Shown in pieces: positions 8,520-18,214 of a stretch of DNA of 64,000 nucleotides. This stretch comes from Escherichia sp. E4742 (lineage in GTDB: Bacteria; Pseudomonadota; Gammaproteobacteria; Enterobacterales; Enterobacteriaceae). The notes under the pieces are model-generated. The model did not search any database. It saw only the letters and a list, made by a program, of their open reading frames with translations, and had not been told where the DNA came from. Within the stretch, counting starts at the first letter, position 1. Every line of letters starts with the position of its first letter. The DNA is taken from positions 4,836,001 through 4,900,000 of the forward strand of contig NZ_CP040443.1 of assembly GCF_005843885.1 (NCBI RefSeq). The letters run 5' to 3'. Both the position numbers and the translations under genes were made by a program.

Positions 8520-9911
8520 ATGAACTTTCCATTAATTGCGAACATCGTGGTGTTCGTTGTTCTATTGTTTGTGCTGGCTCAGGCTCGCCACAAACAGTGG
8601 AGTCTGGCAAAAAAAGTGCTGGTAGGTCTGGTGATGGGCGTGGTGTTTGGCCTTGCTCTGCATACCATTTATGGTTCTGACAGCCAGGTACTTAAAGATT
8701 CTGTACAGTGGTTTAACATTGTCGGTAACGGCTATGTTCAGCTACTGCAAATGATCGTTATGCCGTTAGTATTCGCCTCAGTTCTGAGCGCGGTTGCCCG
8801 CCTGCATAACGCATCTCAGTTAGGCAAAATCAGTTTTCTGACCATCGGTACGCTGCTGTTTACCACGCTGATTGCGGCGCTGGTCGGTGTGCTGGTGACC
8901 AACCTGTTTGGTCTGACTGCTGAAGGTCTGGTTCAGGGGGGCGCAGAGACTGCTCGCCTGAACGCTATCGAAAGCAACTATGTCGGTAAAGTCTCTGACC
9001 TGAGCGTTCCGCAGCTTGTCTTGTCCTTTATCCCGAAAAACCCGTTTGCCGATCTGACCGGTGCCAATCCGACGTCAATTATCAGCGTGGTAATTTTTGC
9101 GGCTTTCCTGGGCGTTGCAGCGCTGAAACTGCTGAAAGATGATGCGCCGAAAGGTGAACGAGTCTTAACCGCTATCGACACACTGCAAAGCTGGGTGATG
9201 AAACTGGTTCGCCTGGTCATGCAACTGACCCCTTACGGCGTGCTTGCGCTGATGACCAAAGTCGTTGCTGGCTCCAACCTGCAAGACATCATTAAACTGG
9301 GTAGCTTCGTTGTCGCGTCCTACCTCGGTCTTATCATTATGTTTGCAGTGCATGGCATTCTGCTGGGTATTAATGGCGTAAGCCCGCTGAAATACTTCCG
9401 CAAAGTGTGGCCGGTGCTGACGTTTGCTTTCACCAGTCGCTCCAGTGCTGCGTCTATTCCGCTGAATGTAGAAGCACAAACGCGTCGTCTGGGTGTTCCT
9501 GAATCCATCGCCAGTTTCGCCGCCTCTTTCGGTGCGACCATTGGTCAGAACGGCTGTGCCGGGCTGTATCCGGCAATGCTGGCGGTGATGGTTGCGCCAA
9601 CGGTGGGCATTAACCCGCTGGACCCAATGTGGATTGCGACACTCGTTGGTATCGTCACTGTGAGTTCAGCAGGTGTTGCAGGCGTTGGTGGCGGTGCAAC
9701 ATTCGCCGCACTGATTGTACTCCCTGCAATGGGCTTGCCGGTAACGCTGGTGGCATTGTTAATTTCCGTTGAACCACTTATCGATATGGGCCGTACGGCA
9801 CTGAACGTCAGCGGTTCTATGACCGCAGGTACACTGACCAGCCAGTGGCTGAAGCAGACCGATAAATCCATTCTGGATAGCGAAGATGACGCCGAACTGG
9901 CTCACCGTTAA
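8520..9911 (+). CDS. tcyP: L-cystine:proton/sodium symporter TcyP
   Basis: 463 residues, dicarboxylate/amino acid:cation symporter (DAACS) family, formerly ydjN. It imports L-cystine as a sulfur source across the inner membrane. Eight or so hydrophobic helices are visible, with the conserved serine-rich TSRSSAASIPLN re-entrant loop (near 307-318), GQNGCAGLYPA and GVGGGATFAALIVLPAMGLP. In K-12 it is CysB-activated; I did not identify the CysB site. A strong terminator follows. Confidence 0.95.
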   Translation: MNFPLIANIVVFVVLLFVLAQARHKQWSLAKKVLVGLVMGVVFGLALHTIYGSDSQVLKDSVQWFNIVGNGYVQLLQMIVMPLVFASVLSAVARLHNASQLGKISFLTIGTLLFTTLIAALVGVLVTNLFGLTAEGLVQGGAETARLNAIESNYVGKVSDLSVPQLVLSFIPKNPFADLTGANPTSIISVVIFAAFLGVAALKLLKDDAPKGERVLTAIDTLQSWVMKLVRLVMQLTPYGVLALMTKVVAGSNLQDIIKLGSFVVASYLGLIIMFAVHGILLGINGVSPLKYFRKVWPVLTFAFTSRSSAASIPLNVEAQTRRLGVPESIASFAASFGATIGQNGCAGLYPAMLAVMVAPTVGINPLDPMWIATLVGIVTVSSAGVAGVGGGATFAALIVLPAMGLPVTLVALLISVEPLIDMGRTALNVSGSMTAGTLTSQWLKQTDKSILDSEDDAELAHR

Positions 9912-9929
9912 CCCTGGCTTATAACGCAA

Positions 9930-9959
9930 AACGCCTGTCATCCCGACAGGCGTTTTTTT
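9930..9959 (+). terminator. Rho-independent terminator after tcyP
   Basis: A 10-bp stem (AACGCCTGTC / GACAGGCGTT) with a 5-base loop and a seven-T tail. It lies between convergent tcyP and cedA, and its T-run touches the cedA stop codon. Confidence 0.9.
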
Positions 9960-10201
9960 CACTCTTCGACCTCATTCTCTTGTCGAATCTGATTCGCCCA
10001 GCGCTGGGCCGCCTCCGGCACACTAAACGCCGGTGAGCGTAAGAATGATTCCCCCACCAGAACAAACGCCACATATTTGCTACGTAGTATCCAGACATCA
10101 CGAAACGAATCCATTTTAATCGCATGCTCCGGCGGCGCAGGTTCCGTGCGCGGGACATAGCTAATAATCGGGCGGTTTTGCTGACGTAGCGGTTTCTTCA
10201 T
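9959..10201 (-). CDS. cedA: Cell division activator CedA
   Basis: 80 residues starting MKKPLRQQNRPIISYVP. CedA was found as a suppressor of over-initiation lethality in dnaA(cos) cells and more recently reported to bind RNA polymerase. The basic N-terminus is followed by a small domain rich in beta-strands (RDVWILRSKYVAFVLVGESF) and a C-terminal helix. An ATG seven codons upstream is also in frame; I chose the 80-residue form known in K-12. In K-12 I recall ydjO next to it; here only 47 bases separate tcyP and cedA. Confidence 0.88.
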   Translation of the reverse strand: MKKPLRQQNRPIISYVPRTEPAPPEHAIKMDSFRDVWILRSKYVAFVLVGESFLRSPAFSVPEAAQRWANQIRQENEVEE

Positions 10202-10404
10202 TACTGGCTTCACTAAACGCATATTAAAAATCAGAAAAATTGTAGTTTAGCTGATTTACCCCCCGTCCGTCCTGCTTTGCGTATATTCCCGAATACCTTC
10301 TCTGACACCGTTTCCAGAGTGAGATCCCCCTGATGGTCTATAGTTAGATGGTTTTTTGACCAAAACAGCGGCCCTTTTAGTAATAAATTAAGGAGACGAG
10401 TTCA

Positions 10405-12666
10405 ATGTCGCAACATAACGAAAAGAACCCACATCAGCACCAGTCACCCCTGCACGATTCGAGCGAAGCGAAACCCGGAATGGACTCACTGGCACCTGAG
10501 GACGGTTCTCATCGTCCGGCGGCTGAACCGACACCGCCAGGCGCACAACCGACCGCACCAGGGAGCCTGAAAGCCCCTGATACACGTAACGAAAAACTCA
10601 ATTCTCTGGAAGACGTACGCAAAGGTAGTGAAAATTATGCGCTGACCACCAATCAGGGCGTGCGCATCGCTGACGATCAAAACTCACTGCGTGCCGGTAG
10701 CCGTGGTCCAACGCTGCTGGAAGATTTTATTCTGCGCGAGAAAATCACCCACTTCGACCATGAACGTATCCCGGAACGTATCGTTCACGCGCGTGGCTCT
10801 GCCGCTCACGGTTATTTCCAGCCGTATAAAAACTTAAGCGATATTACCAAAGCCGACTTCCTGTCAGATCCGAACAAAATTACCCCGGTGTTCGTGCGTT
10901 TCTCTACCGTTCAGGGTGGCGCTGGTTCGGCAGATACTGTGCGTGATATCCGTGGTTTCGCCACCAAGTTCTATACCGAAGAAGGTATTTTTGATCTTGT
11001 GGGTAACAATACGCCTGTCTTCTTTATTCAGGATGCGCATAAATTCCCCGATTTTGTTCACGCGGTAAAACCAGAACCGCACTGGGCAATTCCGCAAGGG
11101 CAAAGCGCCCACGACACCTTCTGGGATTATGTTTCCCTGCAACCGGAAACGCTGCATAACGTGATATGGGCGATGTCAGATCGCGGGATCCCGCGCAGTT
11201 ACCGTACGATGGAAGGTTTCGGCATTCACACTTTCCGCCTGATTAACGCCGAAGGGAAAGCGACGTTTGTGCGTTTCCACTGGAAACCACTGGCCGGTAA
11301 AGCCTCGCTGGTATGGGATGAAGCGCAGAAACTCACCGGACGTGACCCGGACTTCCACCGCCGCGAGCTGTGGGAAGCCATTGAAGCAGGCGATTTCCCG
11401 GAATACGAACTGGGCTTCCAGTTAATCCCGGAAGAAGACGAATTCAAGTTTGATTTCGACCTTCTCGATCCAACCAAACTTATTCCGGAAGAGCTGGTGC
11501 CAGTACAGCGCGTCGGCAAAATGGTGCTTAACCGCAACCCGGATAACTTCTTTGCCGAAAACGAACAGGTGGCTTTCCATCCAGGGCATATTGTCCCCGG
11601 TCTGGATTTCACTAACGACCCGCTATTGCAGGGGCGTTTGTTCTCTTATACCGATACACAAATCAGTCGTCTTGGTGGGCCGAATTTCCATGAAATTCCT
11701 ATTAACCGCCCGACCTGCCCTTACCATAATTTCCAGCGTGACGGCATGCACCGCATGGGAATCGACACCAATCCGGCAAACTACGAACCAAACTCGATCA
11801 ACGACAACTGGCCGCGCGAAACACCGCCGGGGCCGAAACGCGGCGGATTTGAATCATACCAGGAACGTGTAGAAGGCAACAAAGTCCGCGAGCGTAGCCC
11901 ATCGTTTGGCGAATATTATTCCCATCCGCGCCTGTTCTGGCTAAGCCAGACGCCGTTTGAACAGCGCCACATTATCGACGCTTTCAGCTTTGAATTGAGC
12001 AAAGTTGCTCGTCCGTATATTCGTGAACGCGTCGTTGATCAGTTAGCGCATATCGATCTTAACCTGGCGCAGGCGGTAGCAAAAAATCTCGGTATCGAAC
12101 TGATTGACGACCAGCTGAATATTACGCCGCCACCGGACGTAAACGGGCTGAAGAAAGATCCGGCGTTAAGCCTGTATGCCATTCCTGACGGTAATGTGAA
12201 AGGCCGTGTGGTAGCGATTTTGCTTAATGATGAAGTGAGATCGGCAGACCTGCTGGTCATTCTCAAGGCCCTGAAAGCCAAAGGCGTTCATGCCAAACTG
12301 CTTTATTCACGGATGGGCGAAGTGACCGCCGACGACGGCACGGTGTTGCCAATTGCTGCTACCTTTGCCGGAGCGCCTTCGCTGACGGTGGATGCGGTCA
12401 TTGTCCCTTGCGGTAATATTGCGGATATCGCAGACAACGGCGATGCGAACTATTACCTGATGGAAGCCTACAAACACCTTAAACCGATTGCGCTGGCGGG
12501 AGACGCCCGCAAATTCAAAGCGACAATTAAGGTGGATGACAAAAGCGAAGAAGGAGTTGTGGAAGCCGACAGCGCCGACGGTAGTTTTATGGATGAACTG
12601 TTAACGCTAATGGCGGCGCATCGCGTGTGGTCACGTATGCCTAAGATTGACAAAATTCCGGCGTAA
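10405..12666 (+). CDS. katE: Catalase HPII
   Basis: Large-subunit monofunctional catalase, 753 residues as in K-12. It decomposes hydrogen peroxide in stationary phase. Catalytic His128 lies in RIVHARGSAAHG, heme ligand Tyr415 in LFSYTDTQISRLG, and His392 in EQVAFHPGHIVPG. A flavodoxin-like C-terminal domain (about 600-753) is typical of large catalases. The first 60 residues are Pro/His-rich. The leader has AAGGAGACGAG before the ATG. Sigma-S control is known in E. coli; I did not mark the promoter. Confidence 0.98.
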   Translation: MSQHNEKNPHQHQSPLHDSSEAKPGMDSLAPEDGSHRPAAEPTPPGAQPTAPGSLKAPDTRNEKLNSLEDVRKGSENYALTTNQGVRIADDQNSLRAGSRGPTLLEDFILREKITHFDHERIPERIVHARGSAAHGYFQPYKNLSDITKADFLSDPNKITPVFVRFSTVQGGAGSADTVRDIRGFATKFYTEEGIFDLVGNNTPVFFIQDAHKFPDFVHAVKPEPHWAIPQGQSAHDTFWDYVSLQPETLHNVIWAMSDRGIPRSYRTMEGFGIHTFRLINAEGKATFVRFHWKPLAGKASLVWDEAQKLTGRDPDFHRRELWEAIEAGDFPEYELGFQLIPEEDEFKFDFDLLDPTKLIPEELVPVQRVGKMVLNRNPDNFFAENEQVAFHPGHIVPGLDFTNDPLLQGRLFSYTDTQISRLGGPNFHEIPINRPTCPYHNFQRDGMHRMGIDTNPANYEPNSINDNWPRETPPGPKRGGFESYQERVEGNKVRERSPSFGEYYSHPRLFWLSQTPFEQRHIIDAFSFELSKVARPYIRERVVDQLAHIDLNLAQAVAKNLGIELIDDQLNITPPPDVNGLKKDPALSLYAIPDGNVKGRVVAILLNDEVRSADLLVILKALKAKGVHAKLLYSRMGEVTADDGTVLPIAATFAGAPSLTVDAVIVPCGNIADIADNGDANYYLMEAYKHLKPIALAGDARKFKATIKVDDKSEEGVVEADSADGSFMDELLTLMAAHRVWSRMPKIDKIPA

Positions 12667-12674
12667 ATATGAAT

Positions 12675-12702
12675 AAAGTCACTCCCCCTGGGGAGTGACT
12701 TT
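12675..12702. terminator. Bidirectional terminator between katE and chbG
   Basis: AAAGTCACTCCCC, loop, GGGGAGTGACTTT forms a long stem between the convergent stops of katE and chbG. It is symmetric, so it can serve both strands. Confidence 0.8.
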
Positions 12703-12712
12703 ACCAACTTCC

Positions 12713-13471
12713 TTACACATCCAGATAACTACCCAACCGATAACCACGCTCGGCAATGGCATACTTCAACGACGCCGACGTTAACACATCCAGTTCCGCT
12801 AACCGCGGGAAACAGTAAGCACTCTGGCGAATTGTATTATCGACAAACGCAGGATGGCACATCACTTCCAGCGAGCGTTCACCGCGATGACTGGAATCAT
12901 CCAACACTTGCAGGAACAGTGATTCACTGATCCCTTCACCATAGAATGCACTACTGAAGCCCTGTGAACTGCGCAGATTTGCGGGTAAATCACCGTCGTT
13001 AAATACTGGCTGGCGATCAATACGCAACGCAATCCCCTCTTCAGCCGCAAACTTCGCCACAATCGGGAAAATCTGCGGGAACATATGCACATGATGATGA
13101 CTATCAAGATGTGTTGGTTTGCGGCCAAACAATTCAATGAATCGCAGATACTGGCTGGCAAGTTCCCGGGAAATTTCTTCCAGTGGTAAGGCATCGTCTT
13201 CTGCCAGCTGCCAGATCCATTTACCCAGCACACCTTGCCGGGTCAGCCCAGGCATCTCAGTCAGCGGCTTACCCAGTGTCAGGACAAAGTGCATCCCAAC
13301 AGCCAGACTCGGCTCATCACGACTTAACCGCACCGCATGGTCGATAGCTTCCCCATTCACCAGCGCCGTCGTTGAGGTGACAATACCATTACGACAGGCC
13401 TCGATAATGCCGTAGTTCTGGCCTTTACTTAAGCCAAAGTCATCGGCATTAACAATCAGTAAGCGTTCCAT
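12713..13471 (-). CDS. chbG: Chitooligosaccharide deacetylase ChbG
   Basis: 252 residues, YdjC family. It removes an acetyl group from chitobiose 6-phosphate and chitotriose 6-phosphate, producing the true substrate of ChbF and inducer of ChbR. Metal-binding motifs NADDFGLS (about 8-15) and THLDSHHHVHMFPQ (about 119-132) are intact. Last gene of the chb operon, 12 bases after chbF. The K-12 protein is a few residues shorter: a small insertion lies near residue 158 (RQPVFNDGDLPANLR). Confidence 0.95.
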   Translation of the reverse strand: MERLLIVNADDFGLSKGQNYGIIEACRNGIVTSTTALVNGEAIDHAVRLSRDEPSLAVGMHFVLTLGKPLTEMPGLTRQGVLGKWIWQLAEDDALPLEEISRELASQYLRFIELFGRKPTHLDSHHHVHMFPQIFPIVAKFAAEEGIALRIDRQPVFNDGDLPANLRSSQGFSSAFYGEGISESLFLQVLDDSSHRGERSLEVMCHPAFVDNTIRQSAYCFPRLAELDVLTSASLKYAIAERGYRLGSYLDV

Positions 13472-13483
13472 AATCAGCCTCAG

Positions 13484-14836
13484 TTAATGTGCTTTTTTGA
13501 GTTCTGCAATGCAGTCAGCAAAGTTTGGCAACCACTTCTCATGCGCCAGAATCATCTCTCTTGCCAGCAGTTCCGCGTCACGATCGGAATGCACCAGCGG
13601 GCTAAGGTTGAGCGCCAGTAACACATCATTAAATTCACCGCTAAGAGCTGCGTGGCTGGCGGCAATCTCAAAACCTTTGATGGTATGAATCAAGCCCATC
13701 ACTTTGTCATCGAAGTGTGTAATACGTGAATGTGGCGTCGCGCCATCGCGCCCCAGTGTACAGGTCATTTCTACCGCCCAGTCTGCCGGAATATTATCAA
13801 TATGCCCATGATGCGGGATATTAACGTAATGTTCTGCTTGCTTGTCGTTGTAGATAGCATTAATCACTTCACACGCTGCATCTGAGTAATATGCCCCGCC
13901 GCGCTGTTCCAGTTCTTTCGGCTTAACTTTCAGGTCTGGATTTTTATACAGGTCAAAGAGTTGTTTCTCGACTTTCTGTACCACCTGTGCACGTGCGCCG
14001 CCTTTATAATACTCACCCATTTCAATCGCCAGCATCTCTTTTTGCTTGAAGTAATAAAGCAGATACGAGCACGGCAACAGATTCAGTGAGCGAATTAAGC
14101 CTTCGCTAAACGGCAGATCGAAAATATTTTTTACGCCAGACGCTTTTAACTGCCCGGATGCCACACCATCAAGTAATTCGGCAAAGCGAGACTTGCCATT
14201 TACCAGCACATCTTTAATAAACACCATGTGGTTCAGCCCGAACAGATCGATAGATAAATCATCGTTCTCATTCAACGCTAAAACATCGCTGATAAACATC
14301 TTCATGCCAATCGGAATATTACACACGCCGATAAAGCGTTTAAATCCGGTATGACGATAAACGGCTTCGGTGACCATTCCCGCTGGGTTCGTAAAGTTAA
14401 TCACCCAGGCATTGGGGCAGAGTTCTTCAACATCTTTGACTATGTCAAAAATCACCGGAATAGTACGCAGACCTTTAAACAGGCCACCTGCACCGTTGGT
14501 TTCCTGGCCGAGATAACCATGACTTAACGGAATACGTTCATCGAGTTCGCGTGCTGGTAATTGACCTACGCGCAACTGGGTGGTGACGAAATCGGCATCT
14601 TTCAATGCTTCGCGGCGATCGAGCGTTTTAAAAAGCTTCATTGGTACACCAGCGTTATCAATCATCCGCTGGCAGAGATCGAAAATAATATCCAGCTTCG
14701 CTTTACCCTCTTCGACGTCCACCAGCCATAATTCACTCACCGGCAATTCGTGATAACGTTTAATAAACCCTTCCAGTAATTCCGGGGTATAGCTGCTCCC
14801 GCCACCAATAGTGACGACTTTTAATTTCTGGCTCAT
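13484..14836 (-). CDS. chbF: Diacetylchitobiose-6-phosphate hydrolase ChbF
   Basis: 450 residues, glycoside hydrolase family 4 (NAD- and Mn-dependent, redox mechanism). N-terminal NAD-binding motif VTIGGGSSYTPELLEG, then the substrate/metal motifs NFTNPAGMVTEAV and VGVCNIPIG-like (FIGVCNIPIGMK, with the metal Cys) and the His of FGLNHMVF. The start MSQKLKV has GGGAG upstream; five in-frame codons further upstream are probably not used. It hydrolyses phosphorylated, mono-deacetylated chitobiose in the cytoplasm. Confidence 0.96.
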   Translation of the reverse strand: MSQKLKVVTIGGGSSYTPELLEGFIKRYHELPVSELWLVDVEEGKAKLDIIFDLCQRMIDNAGVPMKLFKTLDRREALKDADFVTTQLRVGQLPARELDERIPLSHGYLGQETNGAGGLFKGLRTIPVIFDIVKDVEELCPNAWVINFTNPAGMVTEAVYRHTGFKRFIGVCNIPIGMKMFISDVLALNENDDLSIDLFGLNHMVFIKDVLVNGKSRFAELLDGVASGQLKASGVKNIFDLPFSEGLIRSLNLLPCSYLLYYFKQKEMLAIEMGEYYKGGARAQVVQKVEKQLFDLYKNPDLKVKPKELEQRGGAYYSDAACEVINAIYNDKQAEHYVNIPHHGHIDNIPADWAVEMTCTLGRDGATPHSRITHFDDKVMGLIHTIKGFEIAASHAALSGEFNDVLLALNLSPLVHSDRDAELLAREMILAHEKWLPNFADCIAELKKAH

Positions 14837-14955
14837 AATTTCTCCCTTCATTAGGAAATACTGATATTCGTCGTGCCTGCCGCTAAGTCAGGAATAACCC
14901 GGAAACACCAGGTTATACAGAGCAAGCATGTAAATTTAGTGTTCTGATACAATGG

Positions 14956-15798
14956 CTACTGATTAAATTCAGTCAATTTTTTACGATAGCTATTGGGTGT
15001 AAACGAGGTCAGTTTCTTAAACGTTTTAATAAACAGACTGGGGCTACTATAACCAGCTTCAAATGCAATATCCGTTACCGAATAGTTGGTCATTTCCAGT
15101 TGTTTTTTGGCAAAATTAATACGAATTTCATTAATAATCTGCATTGGTGTTTTGCCATAATATCGCTGGGTCGCACGCGTCAAATATTCCTGCGATTTCG
15201 CCGACAGTATCACCATATTTTCCAGTGCATTTTCACTAAACTGCTCTTTATCATGCATCTTTTCAACCGTGCTTTTCAGCCACTGCGGCACATCATCAAT
15301 TACCTGTTCTTCACGGTAATGACGTAAGCGGTTGATAACATAAAAAGTCACTGTCTCAACAAACTCTTCCAGCCCGGTTTCACGGAAATTCAGTGAAGAG
15401 ATGACCGTTTCCACATAGGTGAGAAAAGCGTTATTGGTCCGGTATACCTGTGATGCGACGAAGCAATAAGGCAACAACGGCAGATAATGCTGCTCAAAAA
15501 AACGTTTGCTGATCCCAACATTTAATATACGCGTGGCGCCAAACTCATAAAAACTTTGATGGTGCGAGCCCAACGGAATAAAGACAAAATCGCCCCGCTC
15601 CAGCAACACGCGTTTACCGTTTATCTCCTGGTAATAACGACCTGTTAACACCAGAGTGAATTCATAATAGTCGTGTTGATGCAGCCCACTGATACTCTCA
15701 GTTTTGTTGTAGATAAACACATGGAAGTTTTTGCCATTAAACAGTTGTTGTTCACGGGCTGTGGCAATTTCCGGCGCATTAATCACTGGCTGCATCAT
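14956..15798 (-). CDS. chbR: AraC-family regulator of the chb operon
   Basis: 280 residues. N-terminal cupin sensor domain (HQHDYYEFTLVLTGRYYQEINGKRVLLERGDFVFIPLGSHHQ) and C-terminal AraC double helix-turn-helix ending VTDIAFEAGYSSPSLFIKTFKKLTSFTPNSYRKK. In E. coli, ChbR represses the operon without sugar and, with deacetylated chitobiose 6-phosphate and released NagC, activates it. Two tandem ATGs follow AAGGAG. It sits inside the operon it controls, 7 bases after chbA. Confidence 0.96.
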   Translation of the reverse strand: MMQPVINAPEIATAREQQLFNGKNFHVFIYNKTESISGLHQHDYYEFTLVLTGRYYQEINGKRVLLERGDFVFIPLGSHHQSFYEFGATRILNVGISKRFFEQHYLPLLPYCFVASQVYRTNNAFLTYVETVISSLNFRETGLEEFVETVTFYVINRLRHYREEQVIDDVPQWLKSTVEKMHDKEQFSENALENMVILSAKSQEYLTRATQRYYGKTPMQIINEIRINFAKKQLEMTNYSVTDIAFEAGYSSPSLFIKTFKKLTSFTPNSYRKKLTEFNQ

Positions 15799-15805
15799 CA
15801 ACTCC

Positions 15806-16156
15806 TTATGCCTTCAATTTTTCATGAAGCTCAATTAATTCGCTAATTAGTTCACGTGCAAGCATTGAGGTCATTAAATGATCCTGGGCGTGGACCAGCA
15901 CCAGACTCACTTTCATCTTACCTTCGCCCGCATCGCCTTCAATCAGTTTCGTCTGTACCAGATGCGCTTCATTCAACGCCATTCGAGACTGATCCATCAT
16001 CGCTTTTGCTGCCGCAAAATCGCCCTGCTTTGCCTGTTTCAGCGCCGCATACGCCAGACTGCGCGCCTGCCCGGAATTGATGATAAGCCCCATCACCACT
16101 TCTTCCAGTTCTTCGGCTTCGGTTTGCGTATCCGGGATATTGTCGAGATCCATCAT
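15806..16156 (-). CDS. chbA: Chitobiose PTS enzyme IIA
   Basis: 116 residues, lactose/chitobiose-type IIA (all helical trimer). The phosphoryl-accepting His89 is in LVLVHAQDHLMTS, with the conserved buried Asp two residues on. It passes phosphate from HPr to ChbB. The start MMDLDNIP gives the K-12 length. Lies between chbC and chbR. Confidence 0.96.
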   Translation of the reverse strand: MMDLDNIPDTQTEAEELEEVVMGLIINSGQARSLAYAALKQAKQGDFAAAKAMMDQSRMALNEAHLVQTKLIEGDAGEGKMKVSLVLVHAQDHLMTSMLARELISELIELHEKLKA

Positions 16157-16209
16157 ACTCAGTTCCTCACTTTCCTTACCCGGCACAGCGTTACCTGTGC
16201 CGATATCGA

Positions 16210-17568
16210 TTAAAATTTCAGCGCGTTAGCAATATCTTCTTCACTCTCTTCTTTATCAATCACGTTTTGTGCTTTGTTAGCCACCACAACAAATGGCAGA
16301 TAAATCAGCGTGGCGATACCGAGGTTGAAGAGTGCGACCAGTAAGGCGGCGACGCTACCGTTGGTGTTAAAGAAGGCTCCCAGACCGGTTGGCATGGTCC
16401 ACGGCGCAATGTTGGTCACTGGTGGAATAATGCCCATGTAATATGCCGCCAGGGTGATTGCCGCCAGAATAGGTTGTACCAGCACAAACGGGATAAACAT
16501 CACCGGGTTCATAATAATCGGCAGACCAAACAGAATCGGTTCGTTAATCTGGAAGATGCCGGACGGCAGCGCCAGTTTTGCCACTTGACGATAATCAGCA
16601 CGGCGAGAAGCAATAAAGATAGCCAGAATCAGGCCCAGGGTCGCACCACTACCACCGAGGAAAATAAAGGAGTCCAGCATCGGCTTGGCCCAGATATGGA
16701 AGGTCTTACCGGCAGCTAATGCCGCTTCGACGGAACCATATTGCTGGTAGGTCGCGATGTTTTCCAACGCCCACGGCGTCATGATGCCGTTGTCCAGTGC
16801 AGTCAGCGCCAGCGCGCCGTGAATACCGAAGAACCAGAGCAGTGGAACAAAAATCACATACGCCCAGCCGACCACACTGCCCAACGATGCCAGCGGCGTC
16901 GAGATAGAATCCATAATGATCTGATGGAAGTTTGTGCCCCAGGTATTCAACGCCCAGGCAATAATCCCCATCACGGAAAGAATAATAAAGCCGGGAATTA
17001 ATGCCGAGAAGGAACGCGATACCGACGCAGGTACGCTATCAGGCAGTCTAATTACCCAGTTGCGGCGGACAATAAAGGTAAACATTTCTGCCACCGCCAG
17101 GCCGATAATAATCCCGGAGATGATATTCGCGCCGCCTAACCAATTAGCGCCGACGGCATAGGCCTCGCCGACGCTATAAGGCGTGACGGTCATAAACGCC
17201 GCAACGGATAACAATCCCGCTGCCAGCGCATCGACTTTACGCTCTTCTGCCAGCGCCATGCCGATAAAGAACGGTGCCATTAAAGACATAATCCCCAATG
17301 TTCCGTTATAAACATTTCCGCCAATACCTTTCAGACCATTGAGTGTTTCAATGGTCGAGGCGTCGAGGCGAATACCTAAGGAATAAAAAAACGCCCCCTC
17401 CCCAAAGCTAAGGAAAACGTTATTAATTAATACAAACATAGCCCCTGCGAGGGTTAACGGCATTAAGCGAATAAAACCGTTTTTGATTGCATTAACGTGC
17501 GGTTGCTTTCCTATTTTAACAGCAAAAGGGAGGAGTACCTTTTCAAGCGATGCAATAACATTACTCAT
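16210..17568 (-). CDS. chbC: Chitobiose PTS enzyme IIC
   Basis: 452-residue membrane permease of the PTS lactose/cellobiose family. About ten hydrophobic helices; the conserved substrate-site motif FQINEPILFGLPIIMNPV is near 340-357. It transports N,N'-diacetylchitobiose across the inner membrane while ChbB phosphorylates it. The leader between chbB and chbC carries the ChiX pairing site. Confidence 0.96.
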   Translation of the reverse strand: MSNVIASLEKVLLPFAVKIGKQPHVNAIKNGFIRLMPLTLAGAMFVLINNVFLSFGEGAFFYSLGIRLDASTIETLNGLKGIGGNVYNGTLGIMSLMAPFFIGMALAEERKVDALAAGLLSVAAFMTVTPYSVGEAYAVGANWLGGANIISGIIIGLAVAEMFTFIVRRNWVIRLPDSVPASVSRSFSALIPGFIILSVMGIIAWALNTWGTNFHQIIMDSISTPLASLGSVVGWAYVIFVPLLWFFGIHGALALTALDNGIMTPWALENIATYQQYGSVEAALAAGKTFHIWAKPMLDSFIFLGGSGATLGLILAIFIASRRADYRQVAKLALPSGIFQINEPILFGLPIIMNPVMFIPFVLVQPILAAITLAAYYMGIIPPVTNIAPWTMPTGLGAFFNTNGSVAALLVALFNLGIATLIYLPFVVVANKAQNVIDKEESEEDIANALKF

Positions 17569-17586
17569 AGAAAAATACCCTTAAAA

Positions 17587-17608
17587 ACCGCAATTCAAAT
17601 ATTGCGGT
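17587..17608 (-). repeat. Hairpin in chbB-chbC spacer
   Basis: Inverted repeat ACCGCAAT, loop TCAAAT, ATTGCGGT, located about 20 bases before the chbC ATG. It could modulate chbC translation or protect the mRNA next to the ChiX site. Confidence 0.5.
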
Positions 17609-17625
17609 ATAGATTTATGAAATAA

Positions 17626-17637
17626 CTCTTTGACGGG
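17626..17637 (-). promoter_or_regulatory. ChiX (MicM) sRNA pairing/decoy site
   Basis: The plus strand here reads CTCTTTGACGGG, identical to the seed region of the sRNA ChiX as I remember it. The minus-strand chb mRNA therefore carries the perfect complement. In E. coli and Salmonella, the chbB-chbC spacer pairs with ChiX and acts as a decoy that triggers ChiX decay and frees the chitoporin mRNA chiP. Twelve contiguous pairs are visible. Confidence 0.85.
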
Positions 17638-17649
17638 AAAATTTAAAAA

Positions 17650-17970
17650 TTAATTTGCTGCGGCTTTTTTAATTGCTGCAACTGCAGCCTTAAGCACGCC
17701 TAAACCATCGACTTTGCCATATAACAGCGAGTCAATTACTTCCACCGGTTTGTTGGGTAACAAACGCTGAATTTCGGGCAACATATAAGCAATCTGCGGC
17801 CCTAATAAAACGACATCGGCATTCAGCCCTTTTTCACCAGCCAGCGTTTCTGGAAATGCTTCAATAATGACCGGAACTTCATATTTTTCTGCCTGCGCGC
17901 GCATTTTTGATACCAATAAAGAGGTAGACATGCCCGCAGAACAAAACAGATAAATGTGTTTCTTCTCCAT
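17650..17970 (-). CDS. chbB: Chitobiose PTS enzyme IIB
   Basis: 106 residues. Phosphocysteine Cys10 lies in the P-loop IYLFCSAGMSTS at the very N-terminus, the hallmark of lactose/chitobiose IIB. First gene of the chb operon (chbBCARFG). Confidence 0.96.
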   Translation of the reverse strand: MEKKHIYLFCSAGMSTSLLVSKMRAQAEKYEVPVIIEAFPETLAGEKGLNADVVLLGPQIAYMLPEIQRLLPNKPVEVIDSLLYGKVDGLGVLKAAVAAIKKAAAN

Positions 17971-18210
17971 AAAACTGCCCTCATCAACGATTATCTGTCA
18001 GCCAGACACTCCGCAAGCCTTCACCTGCTTCCATGCTCTGGGTAACTTGCGAAACCAACATGACTTTTTTTGGTGGCTGAAAAGAGTATACGGTATTGAC
18101 CTGAGCAATAGTATTTCTTTGACTATACAAATTGTCTCTCCTTGACCTACTGTTTTGACCACCTTCACATTTCGGTTAAATAATTCGCGTCAACAAATAA
18201 GCTTCCCCCA
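17971..18210 (-). promoter_or_regulatory. chb operon upstream region
   Basis: About 240 bases without a gene between chbB and the osmE terminator. In K-12 this region carries the promoter and binding sites for NagC, ChbR and CRP. By eye I see AT-rich inverted elements (for example around 18165-18185) but could not assign individual sites. Confidence 0.55.
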
Positions 18211-18214
18211 TAAA

